Below, piece after piece: positions 46,776 to 57,085 of a stretch of DNA of 64,000 nt. The notes below the pieces were generated by a model that was not told the origin of the DNA, searched no databases, and saw nothing but the letters and a program-made list of their open reading frames with translations. The stretch covers positions 42,713 to 106,712 of the forward strand of contig NZ_VOHQ01000017.1 of assembly GCF_009192765.1 (NCBI RefSeq). The letters run 5' to 3'. The stretch is from Agriterribacter humi. GTDB taxonomy: Bacteria > Bacteroidota > Bacteroidia > Chitinophagales > Chitinophagaceae. Position numbers and translations under genes: made by a program. How positions within the stretch are numbered: position 1 is the stretch's first letter; each line of letters opens with the position of its first letter.

Positions 46776-48029
46776 ATGAACCTTCAAACCTATTTCAAAA
46801 CAAGTGGACCGTTTGAAGCAATGCAAATACCGGAGTTCAGATATTTGATGAGCGGGCGGTTCCTGTTTATCCTGTCGCTGCGTATGATGAGCACCCTGGT
46901 AGGCTGGTGGATATACCAGCTTACCAATGCACCGTTTGCCATTGGGCTTATTGGTTTGTCTGAAGTTGTTCCTGCGCTTAGTCTTGCTTTATATGCAGGA
47001 CATGTAATTGATATGAGCGAAAAAAGGAAATTGCTGCTTACAGGAGTTTTTATGTACGTGTGCGCTGCCATTGCATTGTTGTTGCTTTCAACAAAGTTTA
47101 CAAGTGAACATCTTGTTCAGCACAGAATAGTCATTTGCATTTATGCCGTAATTTTCTGCACGGGCATAATCCGTGCTTTTGCAGGTCCTTCTTTTAATGT
47201 GTTGCTTGCACTGATTGTACCCCGGAGTGTTTTACAAAATGCCATTACATGGAACCAGGGAGCATGGCTTACGGCATCTGTTATGGGTCATGCTTTGGGA
47301 GGTTTTTGCATTGCTCTTTTGGGAAACAGTGGAACCTTGTTGTGTATTTGTTCCGGTATGTTAGCTGCATTCATTGCGCTTTTTCGTATTAAAAAGAAAC
47401 CTGCACTCATACAAAAGAGTGAAAAAAAGACAATAGAAAGCGTTAAGGAAGGATTGCGGTTTGTTTTTAGAACAAAAGACCTGCTGGGGGCTATTTCACT
47501 GGATATGTTTGCCGTTTTTTTTGGAGGAGCTGTGGCCATGGTGCCTGTATTTGCCCGCGATATTTTAAAAATCGGGCCGGAAGGATTTGGCATTTTAAAC
47601 GGAGCTTCAGATATAGGAGCTATATGCAGTGTATTACTGCTTACATTTTTTCCTATGAAACAAAAGCAGGGACGGCGGCTCATAATTGCAGTTTCGGGAT
47701 TTGGTATATGCATTGTCATTTTTGCTTTATCCAAATGGTACCTGTTGTCGTTTTTCGCATTGATGCTGAGTGGTGTATTGGATGGGATAAGCGTAGTTAT
47801 TCGGGGCACTATTATGCAATTACGAACGCCCGATGAAATGAAAGGCAGGGTAATGAGCGTAAATTCCATGTTCATCAATTCAAGTAATGAATTAGGCCAG
47901 TTTGAAAGTGGTTTAATGGCGAAAATAATGGGTGTAGTACCTTCCGTTATGTTTGGCGGTTGTATGACATTGTTAGTGGCTGTTACTACCTGGTTCAAAG
48001 TGCCACAATTAAGAAAGTTGCAATATTAA
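46776..48029 (+). CDS. MFS transporter, MFS_3 (EntS-like) exporter type
   Basis: ATG 46776 gives 417 aa with about twelve hydrophobic segments. The N-terminal half has FRYLMSGRFLFILSLRMMSTLVGWWIYQLT and a loop DMSEKRKLLL. The second half has RTPDEMKGRVMSVNSMFINSSNELGQF, a signature of the MFS_3 group that exports drugs or siderophores. Its stop is only 3 nt from the stop of the convergent RES toxin gene. Confidence 0.92.
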   Translation: MNLQTYFKTSGPFEAMQIPEFRYLMSGRFLFILSLRMMSTLVGWWIYQLTNAPFAIGLIGLSEVVPALSLALYAGHVIDMSEKRKLLLTGVFMYVCAAIALLLLSTKFTSEHLVQHRIVICIYAVIFCTGIIRAFAGPSFNVLLALIVPRSVLQNAITWNQGAWLTASVMGHALGGFCIALLGNSGTLLCICSGMLAAFIALFRIKKKPALIQKSEKKTIESVKEGLRFVFRTKDLLGAISLDMFAVFFGGAVAMVPVFARDILKIGPEGFGILNGASDIGAICSVLLLTFFPMKQKQGRRLIIAVSGFGICIVIFALSKWYLLSFFALMLSGVLDGISVVIRGTIMQLRTPDEMKGRVMSVNSMFINSSNELGQFESGLMAKIMGVVPSVMFGGCMTLLVAVTTWFKVPQLRKLQY

Positions 48030-48032
48030 TGG

Positions 48033-48497
48033 CTAAAGGTTTTCTTCGATTCGTTTATCTATTACCAGCTTTTCCGTAGCTGTTATCTTTATTTTATTAA
48101 AATCGGGGTGTGTTGGATTGATGATGACATTATATTCTGAAGGCACAATAACGGAGGGTACTTTTAATAACAGTGTTTTGCCGTTGGTAAGCCACCTGTC
48201 TCCCATTCTTGTAATAGAAATAGGAACAGGATAGGTATTCCACCCGGCAGGCAGATCCTTCAATCCATATTCATCTGTTGAAAAATTACCCGTTATCTCC
48301 AGTGTTAAGATCGAAAAATCGGCTCGCAAAATGGCAAGCGGCGTATTGGCAAGTACTTCAAGGATAGCCAGTGATTTGTTTTCAGAAGTATACAATGCAG
48401 CTTTTCCAACACTATTCCACCGGCCTCCGTTAATTCTGGCGCCTGCACCACTCAGATCATGCAGGTATTTAAAACTACACACTCTATATAGCTTCAC
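48033..48497 (-). CDS. RES-domain toxin of a Xre/RES toxin-antitoxin pair
   Basis: The 154-aa protein starts MKLYRVCSFKYLHDLSGAGA and has the RES landmarks GGRWNSVGKAALYTSENKSLAILEVLAN, with the conserved arginines and the glutamate of LEVL, and a serine-containing end (VPSVIVPSEYNVIINPTHPDF). RES toxins degrade NAD+ and stop growth. It follows the antitoxin gene by 11 nt and is co-oriented. The length matches active members. Confidence 0.94.
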   Translation of the reverse strand: MKLYRVCSFKYLHDLSGAGARINGGRWNSVGKAALYTSENKSLAILEVLANTPLAILRADFSILTLEITGNFSTDEYGLKDLPAGWNTYPVPISITRMGDRWLTNGKTLLLKVPSVIVPSEYNVIINPTHPDFNKIKITATEKLVIDKRIEENL

Positions 48498-48508
48498 GAA
48501 AAGATGGA

Positions 48509-49006
48509 TTAAGAATATACGCCATGTTCAATACGGCCTAAAAGTTTTAGAATCATACGAACGCCAAAAGATGTATCGAGGAGATCAATGGGTTTTTTAC
48601 CGCCCAAAGACAGGATGGTAGAATGTAACCATTGCTGCAGGTTGTCGGCGGTTCCAAAAAGTTCAAGCCCCTTGCTTATCACCTGGGTTATTTCTATAAC
48701 CCGCTCAGATTTATAAACATCTAAAAGTTCATTGTCGTCTTTTCGTTGAATATTACGGTGTGATGTATGCAGGAGTGTGCTCATTTTATCCATAGTAATA
48801 CCGAGATACTGGCTTAGCGGCTTTAATGAAGATTTGCGTACGCCGTTTCGGGAAAGACGGATAAGATCCATATCATCAAAAGAGGGAACAGAAAAGAGGT
48901 TGTTTCCACCCAAAACAACGCGCATGGTTTCATAATGAACCGCGGCTTCCTCAACAATGGATTCCGGCGCCTCATCCTCTGTAATATATTTTTTAGATTT
49001 TGCCAT
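48509..49006 (-). CDS. Xre/MbcA/ParS-family antitoxin of the RES toxin
   Basis: ATG 49006 gives 165 aa. A helical DNA-binding part (LSQYLGITMDKMSTLLHTSHRNIQRK) is followed by the ParS-like toxin-binding end (VIEITQVISKGLELFG, NLQQWLHSTILSLGGKKPIDLLDT, GVRMILKLLGRIEHG). It neutralises the RES toxin and probably represses the operon. The antitoxin-first order is standard. Confidence 0.94.
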   Translation of the reverse strand: MAKSKKYITEDEAPESIVEEAAVHYETMRVVLGGNNLFSVPSFDDMDLIRLSRNGVRKSSLKPLSQYLGITMDKMSTLLHTSHRNIQRKDDNELLDVYKSERVIEITQVISKGLELFGTADNLQQWLHSTILSLGGKKPIDLLDTSFGVRMILKLLGRIEHGVYS

Positions 49007-49160
49007 ACCCAAATATACGACATTTTGATTTTAAAAATAACTTTTTGTCGCATTTATTTTTTTCTCCGCCCTTTCGCTCAATTTCGTTTTTAAGAGGTTT
49101 GTCAATCCGCTTTACATCCATATTAAATAGGACGTAGTATTGGGAGCGCGGGAATGCATG

Positions 49161-49679
49161 CTAACTGGTTTTTAAAAGCTTTTCCAGGACGAAAAAAACA
49201 GCGGGGCAAAAAGTGGAATTTTTTAAAGTAATACGGGCGCGATTGATTAGTACATCCTCATTGGTATAAGGAAACCGCTCACAGTCTGAGGGACGGATAG
49301 TATAAATGCTACAACGGTTATCGCTGCCAAGAAAGGGACATGGTGTTTGCTTTACTACATAATCGCCTTCCTCATCTAAGCGGAGATAAGTATCAATAAA
49401 CGTGCTTTCTTTCATTTTAAGATACTTACTGATGCGTTTTATATCTGGCGTTTTAAAGCGGGGAGAATAATTTTTACAACAGGCGGCGCAATTCAGGCAA
49501 TCAATAACAGAAAAGGCCTCTTCATGCAAATGGGGTAATTGTTTTAATATCTTATTCTTATTGGGTTTTTGCAGCATACGGGCATAGGTCTTATATTGCG
49601 TAGCAGCTTTTTTTTGCCATTGCGCATCTCTCCATTCACCCGATGTAAAAACTGAAATATCTTTTTTAAGTTCTTCCAT
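49161..49679 (-). CDS. YkgJ-type cysteine-cluster protein
   Basis: ATG 49679 gives 172 aa starting MEELKKDISVF; the 26 upstream codons look non-coding. Metal-binding cysteines occur as DCLNCAACCKNYSPRF, TPCPFLGSDNRCSIYTIRPSDCERFP and FCPAVF, the CxxCxxCC pattern of the YkgJ family (probable zinc or Fe-S site). The function is not established for the family. Nothing in its neighbours suggests a pathway. Confidence 0.88.
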   Translation of the reverse strand: MEELKKDISVFTSGEWRDAQWQKKAATQYKTYARMLQKPNKNKILKQLPHLHEEAFSVIDCLNCAACCKNYSPRFKTPDIKRISKYLKMKESTFIDTYLRLDEEGDYVVKQTPCPFLGSDNRCSIYTIRPSDCERFPYTNEDVLINRARITLKNSTFCPAVFFVLEKLLKTS

Positions 49680-49747
49680 GCATACAATATAATTGCCCCT
49701 TTTGCCTGTTAAAGGATTAAAAAACACAATGCAAGATACAGCACATT

Positions 49748-49909
49748 TAATCCACAATTGTTACTTTAACTCATATTTTAAAGGAGCATTTGCAGGCTGA
49801 AAACAGAAAATAGCTAATGTGTTTGATATTCCGGGTTTGGCTTTAACCGGCAATGGCGGGAAAATATAATGCTGGCTTATCCACAATCGTTTGCGTGCTT
49901 TCCACAATC
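49748..49909. promoter_or_regulatory. Cluster of TCCACAA motifs upstream of gcvP
   Basis: TAATCCACA (49748-49756), a perfect DnaA-box-like TTATCCACA (49877-49885) and CTTTCCACA (49898-49906) lie in one gene-free region. The last two share TCCACAATC exactly, 21 nt apart, i.e. two helical turns on the same face. It may be an operator or weak DnaA boxes. Confidence 0.35.
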
Positions 49910-49913
49910 CGTT

Positions 49914-49942
49914 TTTGATCTGAAGCTTTCATCCTAAATTTG
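49914..49942 (+). promoter_or_regulatory. Promoter of gcvP
   Basis: TTTG (49914-49917), 17 nt, then TAAATTTG (49935-49942) matches the phylum consensus; ATG 49973 follows 30 nt later. The TCCACAATC pair lies immediately upstream. Confidence 0.6.
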
Positions 49943-49972
49943 CACATCTTTTTAAAAGATCAACTCTATTAT

Positions 49973-52882
49973 ATGAATGTATTTGATATACAAACCAATG
50001 AATTTCGCTCACGTCATATTGGTCCCAATGAAGCAGAAACAGGCCAAATGCTGGAAACCATCGGGGTTTCATCTTTAGAAGAGCTCATTGAAAAAACGAT
50101 CCCATCTTCTATAATATCTGAAAAAACACCGGCACTCCCCGGAGCACAAAACGAATACGAGTACCTGCAGGAACTGAAGAAAATAGCAGAACAAAACAAA
50201 GTATTTAAATCATATATAGGACAGGGATATTACGGAACAATAACGCCCTCTGTAATATTAAGAAATGTTTTTGAAAACCCGGGATGGTATACCCAGTATA
50301 CCCCTTATCAGGCAGAAATATCACAGGGAAGACTGGAAAGTCTCCTTAATTTTCAAACGATTGTAGCAGACCTTACCGCATTGCCATTTTCCAATGCTTC
50401 ACTATTAGATGAGGCCACGGCAGCGGCTGAAGCGATGTCTATGCTGTTTCATCATGTAAATAAAGCAGGAACACCAGGGAAGCCTAAGTTTTTTGTAGAT
50501 ACCGCTTTATTCCCCCAAACCATTGATGTGCTCATTACCCGTGCGGCACCCATAGGCATTGAACTTGTATTTGGAGCTTACCAGGATATTTCTGTTGACG
50601 ATAGTTTTTTTGGCGCCATCGTTCAATACCCCGATAACAACGGCTCGGTAAATGATTACAGAAGTTTTATTAATGAAGTACATAACATTAATGGGTATGT
50701 AGTAATGGCCACGGACCTGCTGGCGCTTACCTTACTTACTGCTCCCGGCGAACTGGGGGCCGATGTGGCTATTGGTTCTGCACAACGCTTTGGCGTGCCT
50801 CCCGGTTATGGCGGACCACATGCAGGTTTTTTTGCCACAAAAGAGGAATTTAAAAGAAATATGCCCGGCCGTATCATTGGCATAAGCATTGATGCACAGG
50901 GGAGCAGGGCTCTAAGAATGGCTTTGCAAACAAGGGAGCAGCATATTAAAAGAGAAAAAGCCACTTCTAATATTTGTACCGCCCAGGCGTTGCTGGCCAA
51001 TATGGCGGCTATGTATGCAGTTTACCATGGACCGGAAAAACTAAAACAGATTGCTACAAGGATAACGGTACTGGCAAAAACTTTATCAGACGGATTAAAT
51101 GAGCTGGGCTACATCAATGTAAACAGTTATTATTTTGATACGCTTAAAGTGCAGGTTAATAATGCATCAAAAATAAAATCCATAGCAGAAAACAATGAGG
51201 TAAATTTCAGGTACTTCGATGAAAAATATATTGGCATTTCTTTAGATGAAACCACTTCACAAGAAGACGTGCTCAATATCCTGTATCTTTTTGCAGAAGC
51301 TTCCGGGCATAGCGGTGTATCGCTTACCTTCAATGAAGATGATCTGCCCGATAATATTCCGGATCATGCCATCCGTCATTCCGGGTATCTGTCCCACCAG
51401 GTTTTTAATTCGCACCACAGTGAAACTGAAATGATGCGTTATATAAGGTTGCTTGAAAATAAGGACCTTTCACTAATAACTTCCATGATCTCATTGGGAA
51501 GTTGTACCATGAAGCTGAATGCCGCTACCGAAATGATACCGGTAAGTTGGCCCGGGTTTGCACAAATTCATCCTTTCGCTCCTGCTTACCAGGTAAAAGG
51601 GTACACTTATATTATTAATGCATTGAGTGAATACCTGTGTGATATTACGGGGTTTGATGCCTGTAGTTTGCAGCCAAATAGCGGAGCGCAGGGCGAATAT
51701 GCCGGGTTGCTTACTATTAACCGTTACCATAAAGCCACGGGGAATGAAAACCGGAATGTGGTGCTTATTCCAATTTCAGCGCATGGCACCAACCCTGCTT
51801 CAGCCGTATTAGCCGGTATGAAAGTGGTAGTGGTGAAGAGCGATGAAGAAGGGCATATTGATGTTGCTGATCTGAAAACAAAAGCGGAACAATATACAGA
51901 TACACTTGCGGCATTAATGGTTACTTACCCTTCTACCCATGGTGTATTTGAAGAAAGCATTAAAGATATATGCAGGATAATACACGATAATGGCGGACAG
52001 GTTTATATGGATGGCGCCAATATGAATGCACAATGTGGTTTAACCTCCCCCGGAACAATTGGCGCTGATATATGTCATCTTAACCTGCACAAAACCTTTG
52101 CCATTCCGCATGGAGGAGGAGGTCCGGGTATGGGTCCAATTTGCGCTAAGGAACATCTGGCTGCTTATTTTCCATCGCATATATTCAATGATAAAATTGA
52201 ATTAAGAGCACACCCGTTTCCCGACTCGCACGGAGCTGTGAGTGCTGCACCTTATGGCTCGGCGTCCATATTGTTGATCAGCTATGCCTATATCAGGTTG
52301 CTTGGTGCCGGAGGAGTGAAAGCCGCAACGCAATATGCCATCCTCAATGCTAACTATATGAGGTCAAGGCTGGAAAAATATTTTGACATACTGTACCTCG
52401 GTGCCAATGGCACATGCGCCCACGAATTTATTGTTGACCTTCGTCCTTTTAAACCCACCTCGGGCGTTGAGGCAGAAGATGTGGCTAAACGGCTGATGGA
52501 TTATGGTTTTCATGCTCCCACTATGAGTTTCCCTGTTCCGGGAACCATTATGATTGAACCAACCGAAAGTGAGGATAAAGCAGAATTAGACCGCTTCTGT
52601 GATGCACTGATCAGTATATATCATGAAATAAAAGCTATTGAGGAAGGGAAAATAAGTAAAACCGATAATCCTCTGAAAAATGCGCCGCATACCCTGCAGA
52701 TTGTATGTGCTGATGAATGGACCCACCCCTATAGCAGGCAGGAAGCCGCTTTCCCGCTTTCCTATATCACCAATAATAAATTTTGGCCGAGCGTTTCAAG
52801 AATCAATAATACTTATGGCGACAGGAACCTGGTTTGTACCTGCGAGCCGGTAGAAAGTTATATGGAGGCAGAGAAAAGCTAA
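49973..52882 (+). CDS. gcvP: Glycine dehydrogenase (decarboxylating), P protein of the glycine cleavage system
   Basis: ATG 49973 gives 969 aa starting [19 protein letters not shown], the normal opening; a TTG 33 nt upstream is rejected. The protein is the long single-chain form: N-terminal half with [12 protein letters not shown] and [13 protein letters not shown]-terminal half with the PLP lysine K707 in [19 protein letters not shown]. It removes CO2 from glycine and passes the methylamine to lipoyl H protein. The partner genes gcvT and gcvH are not in the window, which is common in this phylum. Confidence 0.97.
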   Translation: MNVFDIQTNEFRSRHIGPNEAETGQMLETIGVSSLEELIEKTIPSSIISEKTPALPGAQNEYEYLQELKKIAEQNKVFKSYIGQGYYGTITPSVILRNVFENPGWYTQYTPYQAEISQGRLESLLNFQTIVADLTALPFSNASLLDEATAAAEAMSMLFHHVNKAGTPGKPKFFVDTALFPQTIDVLITRAAPIGIELVFGAYQDISVDDSFFGAIVQYPDNNGSVNDYRSFINEVHNINGYVVMATDLLALTLLTAPGELGADVAIGSAQRFGVPPGYGGPHAGFFATKEEFKRNMPGRIIGISIDAQGSRALRMALQTREQHIKREKATSNICTAQALLANMAAMYAVYHGPEKLKQIATRITVLAKTLSDGLNELGYINVNSYYFDTLKVQVNNASKIKSIAENNEVNFRYFDEKYIGISLDETTSQEDVLNILYLFAEASGHSGVSLTFNEDDLPDNIPDHAIRHSGYLSHQVFNSHHSETEMMRYIRLLENKDLSLITSMISLGSCTMKLNAATEMIPVSWPGFAQIHPFAPAYQVKGYTYIINALSEYLCDITGFDACSLQPNSGAQGEYAGLLTINRYHKATGNENRNVVLIPISAHGTNPASAVLAGMKVVVVKSDEEGHIDVADLKTKAEQYTDTLAALMVTYPSTHGVFEESIKDICRIIHDNGGQVYMDGANMNAQCGLTSPGTIGADICHLNLHKTFAIPHGGGGPGMGPICAKEHLAAYFPSHIFNDKIELRAHPFPDSHGAVSAAPYGSASILLISYAYIRLLGAGGVKAATQYAILNANYMRSRLEKYFDILYLGANGTCAHEFIVDLRPFKPTSGVEAEDVAKRLMDYGFHAPTMSFPVPGTIMIEPTESEDKAELDRFCDALISIYHEIKAIEEGKISKTDNPLKNAPHTLQIVCADEWTHPYSRQEAAFPLSYITNNKFWPSVSRINNTYGDRNLVCTCEPVESYMEAEKS

Positions 52883-52977
52883 TGAATAAAGTAGAGGAAA
52901 GAAAGTGTAGGGTATAAGGAGGAAAGAAGCTATTTTTCCTTTTCACCTCTTGGTTTTTTGCTTATATCTTTCAAGCC

Positions 52978-54225
52978 TTATCCCCGCTCCTCCCAAATCA
53001 TTGCCAGGTGAACAATGGTTTCAACGCTTTTTTGCATATCCTGCACGCTCACGTATTCGTGTTTGCCATGAAAAGCCATTTCTCCTGTAAAAATATTGGG
53101 GCAGGGCAACCCCATAAATGAAAGGCGTGAGCCATCCGTGCCTCCTCTTGCGCTGCTCAATACAGGTCGTATCCCCGCTCTTTGCACCGCTTCAATAGCA
53201 TACCGGCTTACCTGCGGATATTTATCCAGCACTTCTTTCATATTGCGGTATTGCTCTTTTACTTCAAATGCAGCCGTAACACCAGGAAATTTTTTAAGTG
53301 TTTCATTTAGCTTTTGCTGCAATAAGGCTTCATATTCCTGCAACTTTGCAGTACTAAAATCACGTATAATGAACCGGACACTTACTTTTTCCGCAATGCC
53401 GCTAATCTGTACCGGATGAATAAACCCTTCCCGTTCATCTGTGGTTTCGGGCGAGAGCGAATCTTCGGGAAGTGATTCAAGAAAAGAAGATGCTGCTTTT
53501 ATCGCATTCATCAGTTTGCCTTTTGCATAACCCGGATGTGCACTTATGCCATTAAAAGTAATGGTAACACCGTCTGCCGAAAAAGTTTCATCTTCAAATA
53601 CCCCACGTTCACCTGCATCCAAAGTATAGCCGAAATCAGCGCCTAATTTTTTGAGATCTGCCTTATCCACTCCCCTGCCAATTTCTTCATCGGGGGTGAA
53701 TAATATTTTAATTGTTCCGTGTTTAATTTGAGGATGTCTTACAAAAAAATGAACCATATCCATTATTACAGCAATACCTGCTTTATCATCGGCTCCCAGC
53801 AAGGTGGTTCCCGATGCAGTAATTATATCTTCCCCTGTCTTTTGCAACAGGTAGGGATGCGCAGTTGTGCTGATTACCTGGGCGGGGTCGTCAGGTAAAA
53901 CAATATCATTCCCATCATAATTCCGGTGCAAAACAGGTTTCACTCCTTCACCGGCACAATCGGGCGAAGTATCTACATGCGAGCAAAAACAAATAACGGG
54001 TGTTTTTCTTTCTGTATTGGATGAAAGCGTAGCATACACATACCCGTACTCATCCAGTTCCGCATCGGCAATGCCCATTTCCTGTAATTCTTTTACCAGG
54101 ATGCGTGAAAGATTCTTTTGTTTTTCAGTGGAAGGAAATGATCCAGAATCTGGATCCGACTGAGTATCGGTTTGAACATAACGCATAAACCTGTCTGCCA
54201 CTGTAAAATCATAAATGCTGAACAT
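52978..54225 (-). CDS. pepT: Peptidase T (tripeptide aminopeptidase, M20)
   Basis: The 415-aa protein has the M20 metal ligands in order: H of CFCSHVDTSPD, D of LLGADDKAGIAV, the catalytic E with the next ligand in FTPDEEIGRGVDK, D of TLDAGERG, and H of FHGKHEYVS near the end. RYVQTDTQSDPDSGSFPST at the N-terminus is typical of PepT. It is cytoplasmic and releases the N-terminal residue of tripeptides. It stands alone and converges with gcvP. Confidence 0.96.
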   Translation of the reverse strand: MFSIYDFTVADRFMRYVQTDTQSDPDSGSFPSTEKQKNLSRILVKELQEMGIADAELDEYGYVYATLSSNTERKTPVICFCSHVDTSPDCAGEGVKPVLHRNYDGNDIVLPDDPAQVISTTAHPYLLQKTGEDIITASGTTLLGADDKAGIAVIMDMVHFFVRHPQIKHGTIKILFTPDEEIGRGVDKADLKKLGADFGYTLDAGERGVFEDETFSADGVTITFNGISAHPGYAKGKLMNAIKAASSFLESLPEDSLSPETTDEREGFIHPVQISGIAEKVSVRFIIRDFSTAKLQEYEALLQQKLNETLKKFPGVTAAFEVKEQYRNMKEVLDKYPQVSRYAIEAVQRAGIRPVLSSARGGTDGSRLSFMGLPCPNIFTGEMAFHGKHEYVSVQDMQKSVETIVHLAMIWEERG

Positions 54226-54343
54226 AGAAAGAATTTTTAATCATTAGTATTTTCGCGTCTTTTAAAAAATAACATCGCTGCAAGATCAATAAACCAGCTC
54301 TTAAAATTACGATGCCCGTCTTACCCTGCTTTTCATATTGTTC

Positions 54344-55297
54344 CTATGCCAAAATATACCTTACTGAATATTTGCTGTACACCACAAACGGGATAACCAA
54401 CAGTACAATCCAAACAACAATAATAATAATCTTTTCCTGGACGGTAATTTCGTTTTGTACAGGAGGGATCAATACTTTATTAAGATATGCCACAACATCT
54501 TCCTCATCGGGGGACACAATTTCAGGATCATATTGTTTCAATGCCTTAACGTGTTTTATCATTATTCTCCGGGTCGCCATATATTCTTCATCTGTGAGTT
54601 CATCGTAGTTTTTACTATAACCCAGGTTATCGTTATCCAGTTCATTCCGCACTTCGTATACAGTACTGATTTTCCGGTAACGGATAACAATGAGCCATAC
54701 AACAAAGACGATAAAATAATTTCGTGTATATACAGCCAGGTAAAACAGGAGTACAGCCGATGCAATAAGAAAAGCAAGTTGTATTCTTCCGGACGAACGA
54801 AAAAAGAGATTTTCAAGCAGTTGCCCTCCGTCTAATGGTGTAACCGGCAAAAGATTGAATGCATTGAGCATCACCAGCACAAACGACAATTGATAGTAAA
54901 CGGGCTGGTGGTTTTGAAGAAACAGTATAAAAAACAACAGCCCCGCCAGCATGCCCGGGAGCGGCCCGGCAAGAAGGGTTACAATGCGCTGCCGCTGCGA
55001 CACGATCTTTGGTTCTCCTGAAACAAAAGCGCCAATAAAAGGAACAAAAAAAAGCCGCACATCTTTGTAGCCAAAACCTTTCATAGCAATAAAATGACCG
55101 GCTTCATGCAAAAGAATAACAGCGGTAAGCATTACAAGCCATTTTAAATTATCCTGAAAAAAATAATAATATACAGCTATATACAGGACGAAGCTGATTA
55201 TTGTTTTCAGTAAGGTGTGGCCAGGCCGGGCAAATGCAGTTTGTATAGGCTTTTTTCCATGTATTCCGGGCTCATCTGCTGAGGTACCATTTGTCAT
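54344..55297 (-). CDS. Site-2 protease family (M50) membrane metalloprotease
   Basis: The 317-aa protein has a zinc motif HEAGH in ILLHEAGHFIAMKGFGY and the second metal site LLPVTPLDGGQLLENLFF within hydrophobic segments. About six membrane helices are seen, and a C-terminal cytoplasmic stretch (TRRIMIKHVKALKQYDPEIVSPDEEDV) precedes the last helix. It cuts membrane substrates, usually anti-sigma factors or signal peptides; no candidate substrate is adjacent. Confidence 0.9.
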   Translation of the reverse strand: MTNGTSADEPGIHGKKPIQTAFARPGHTLLKTIISFVLYIAVYYYFFQDNLKWLVMLTAVILLHEAGHFIAMKGFGYKDVRLFFVPFIGAFVSGEPKIVSQRQRIVTLLAGPLPGMLAGLLFFILFLQNHQPVYYQLSFVLVMLNAFNLLPVTPLDGGQLLENLFFRSSGRIQLAFLIASAVLLFYLAVYTRNYFIVFVVWLIVIRYRKISTVYEVRNELDNDNLGYSKNYDELTDEEYMATRRIMIKHVKALKQYDPEIVSPDEEDVVAYLNKVLIPPVQNEITVQEKIIIIVVWIVLLVIPFVVYSKYSVRYILA

Positions 55298-55403
55298 TCG
55301 GATATGTTTCTGCGCATATGCGTGTTAAATCAAAAAATAAGTTATTATTTTGAATAATTAATAACAAAATTTCAGGCGGTGATGTTTGCCGTAAATTAAT
55401 TGT

Positions 55404-57053
55404 ATGAAAGGACGCCCTTTATCAACCATCCAGGCCGTAACATTCTTTCTCATTTTAGCATTAATTTGGATACTCAGTACTGATTATCTCCTGCTCCAGG
55501 CTTTTGGTAATGATATAAGGCTGTATCATTACCTGCAAAGCTTTAAAGGCGTGGCTTTTGTAGGCCTAACCGCAATAATCATCTACCTTATTATCCGGCG
55601 GAACAGTAAATATTTTAATCAAAAATACAATACCCTTGTTTTTAACCATACTGAACTGGAAACCATTCTTGCCGAAATCGACCTGGGCATTGCGCGTTTA
55701 AACAGCCAGGGGCAATTCCTTTATGTAAATCCTTTTTTTTGTACACTAACGGGTTATACGAGTTCTGAACTTACACAAAAACATTACAGCTTAATTATAA
55801 AAGTTGAAGATAATATTGAGCTGGAATATTGGGATATGATGCTAAAGCAGGGTAAGCTCAACAGAATGAAAAACCTTGCAGGCATTACCACTAAAGACCA
55901 GACAAAGCTTATCTGCAATATATCTGTTAATGAAGTGAAAGACAAAACCGGTACTCCGGTTTACATTCTGATTCTGGAAAATATTACAAATAAAAGAAAT
56001 GAAAAGAAAAAACTTGAGGAAAGCCTGAAACGGTATAATATTCTCAGCATGGCTACTATGGAAGGATTGTGGGACTGGAATATGCTGACCGGACAAATTT
56101 ATTATAATTCAAACATTAAACTGTTGTTTGGATATGATGATGCCGAATTGCAACAGGGCTATAGCTGGTGGAAGGCCAATATTCATCCGGAAGATAAGGA
56201 GAAAATAATGGATAAAATGAATGCCGCGCTGCAAATCTCTCATGTTACAACACTCAATAACGAATACCGGTTTGCGTGTAAAGACGGATCGTATAAAATT
56301 ATAACAGACTGTTTTTCTATTTTGCGTAACAGTGAAGGCAGGGCTTTCAGGCTCATTGTATCTATGCACGATGTTACCGAACAACGCAACCTGCAGCAGC
56401 AATTAGCCGAAAAAGAAATCATATATCGCCGGCAGTTGGCCCGAACAGTTATGGATACCCAGGAAAGTGAACGCAGGAAGTTGGCCGAAGAACTGCACGA
56501 TAACGTAAACCAGTTGCTGGGGGTGGTAAAATTGTATATTGAACACTCCATTGTTAATGATAAAATCAGGGACGGATTGCTTAAAAAAAGCAATGAATAT
56601 ATTGATAAGGTAATTGAAGAGCTGAGAAATCTTTCCAAAAACCTTGCCCCGCCGCTGCTTGCCGAACTGGGACTTGAACATTCGCTGATCAGTTTGGGTG
56701 AAGCTATAGAAGAAGTTCAGCCTGTTAATATCCGGGTAGACATAGAGCATCTTGATGAAGCAAGGCTTATGGAAAGCCATAAGCTGATGCTGTACCGCAT
56801 TGTGCAGGAACAACTGAATAACATTGTTAAACACGCACACGCACATAATGTTACGGTGCACATAGAACAAATGGAGGAGAAAGTATTGCTTGTAATTACC
56901 GATGATGGCGTTGGCACCGATCTTACCGTTGATAACGGACAGGGCATGGGGTTAAGGAATATCCGCAACAGGATTGAATTATACCAGGGTAAAATAAATA
57001 TGGATACCGCGCCGGGGAAAGGATTTGTGCTGAACGTGGAATTTGAAGTATAA
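55404..57053 (+). CDS. PAS-domain sensor histidine kinase of the NarL/LuxR-partner (HisKA_3) type
   Basis: The 549-aa protein has two membrane helices (15-35 and 50-65), a PAS domain at about 85-200 (FLYVNPFFCTLTGYTSSELT), a second PAS_3-type domain at about 205-325 (LFGYDDAELQQGYSWWKANIHPED), then the dimerisation/phosphoacceptor helix with H365 in ERRKLAEELHDNVNQLLG. A HATPase follows (QEQLNNIVKHAHAH, DDGVGTD, GMGLRNIRNRIELYQG). It would phosphorylate a LuxR-type response regulator encoded elsewhere; none is adjacent. Confidence 0.94.
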   Translation: MKGRPLSTIQAVTFFLILALIWILSTDYLLLQAFGNDIRLYHYLQSFKGVAFVGLTAIIIYLIIRRNSKYFNQKYNTLVFNHTELETILAEIDLGIARLNSQGQFLYVNPFFCTLTGYTSSELTQKHYSLIIKVEDNIELEYWDMMLKQGKLNRMKNLAGITTKDQTKLICNISVNEVKDKTGTPVYILILENITNKRNEKKKLEESLKRYNILSMATMEGLWDWNMLTGQIYYNSNIKLLFGYDDAELQQGYSWWKANIHPEDKEKIMDKMNAALQISHVTTLNNEYRFACKDGSYKIITDCFSILRNSEGRAFRLIVSMHDVTEQRNLQQQLAEKEIIYRRQLARTVMDTQESERRKLAEELHDNVNQLLGVVKLYIEHSIVNDKIRDGLLKKSNEYIDKVIEELRNLSKNLAPPLLAELGLEHSLISLGEAIEEVQPVNIRVDIEHLDEARLMESHKLMLYRIVQEQLNNIVKHAHAHNVTVHIEQMEEKVLLVITDDGVGTDLTVDNGQGMGLRNIRNRIELYQGKINMDTAPGKGFVLNVEFEV

Positions 57054-57085
57054 ATCGAGGCCGAGCGTAAAACCAGCCAGAATCC

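Noticed and set aside
47288..47998. 236-codon minus-strand frame
   Set aside because: It is antisense to the MFS exporter gene and its composition (many I, N, P, T) is that of a reverse-complement shadow.
49748..49909. Chromosomal replication origin
   Set aside because: Only one perfect DnaA box and two degenerate ones, no AT-rich unwinding element, no dnaA, dnaN or other origin-linked gene nearby.
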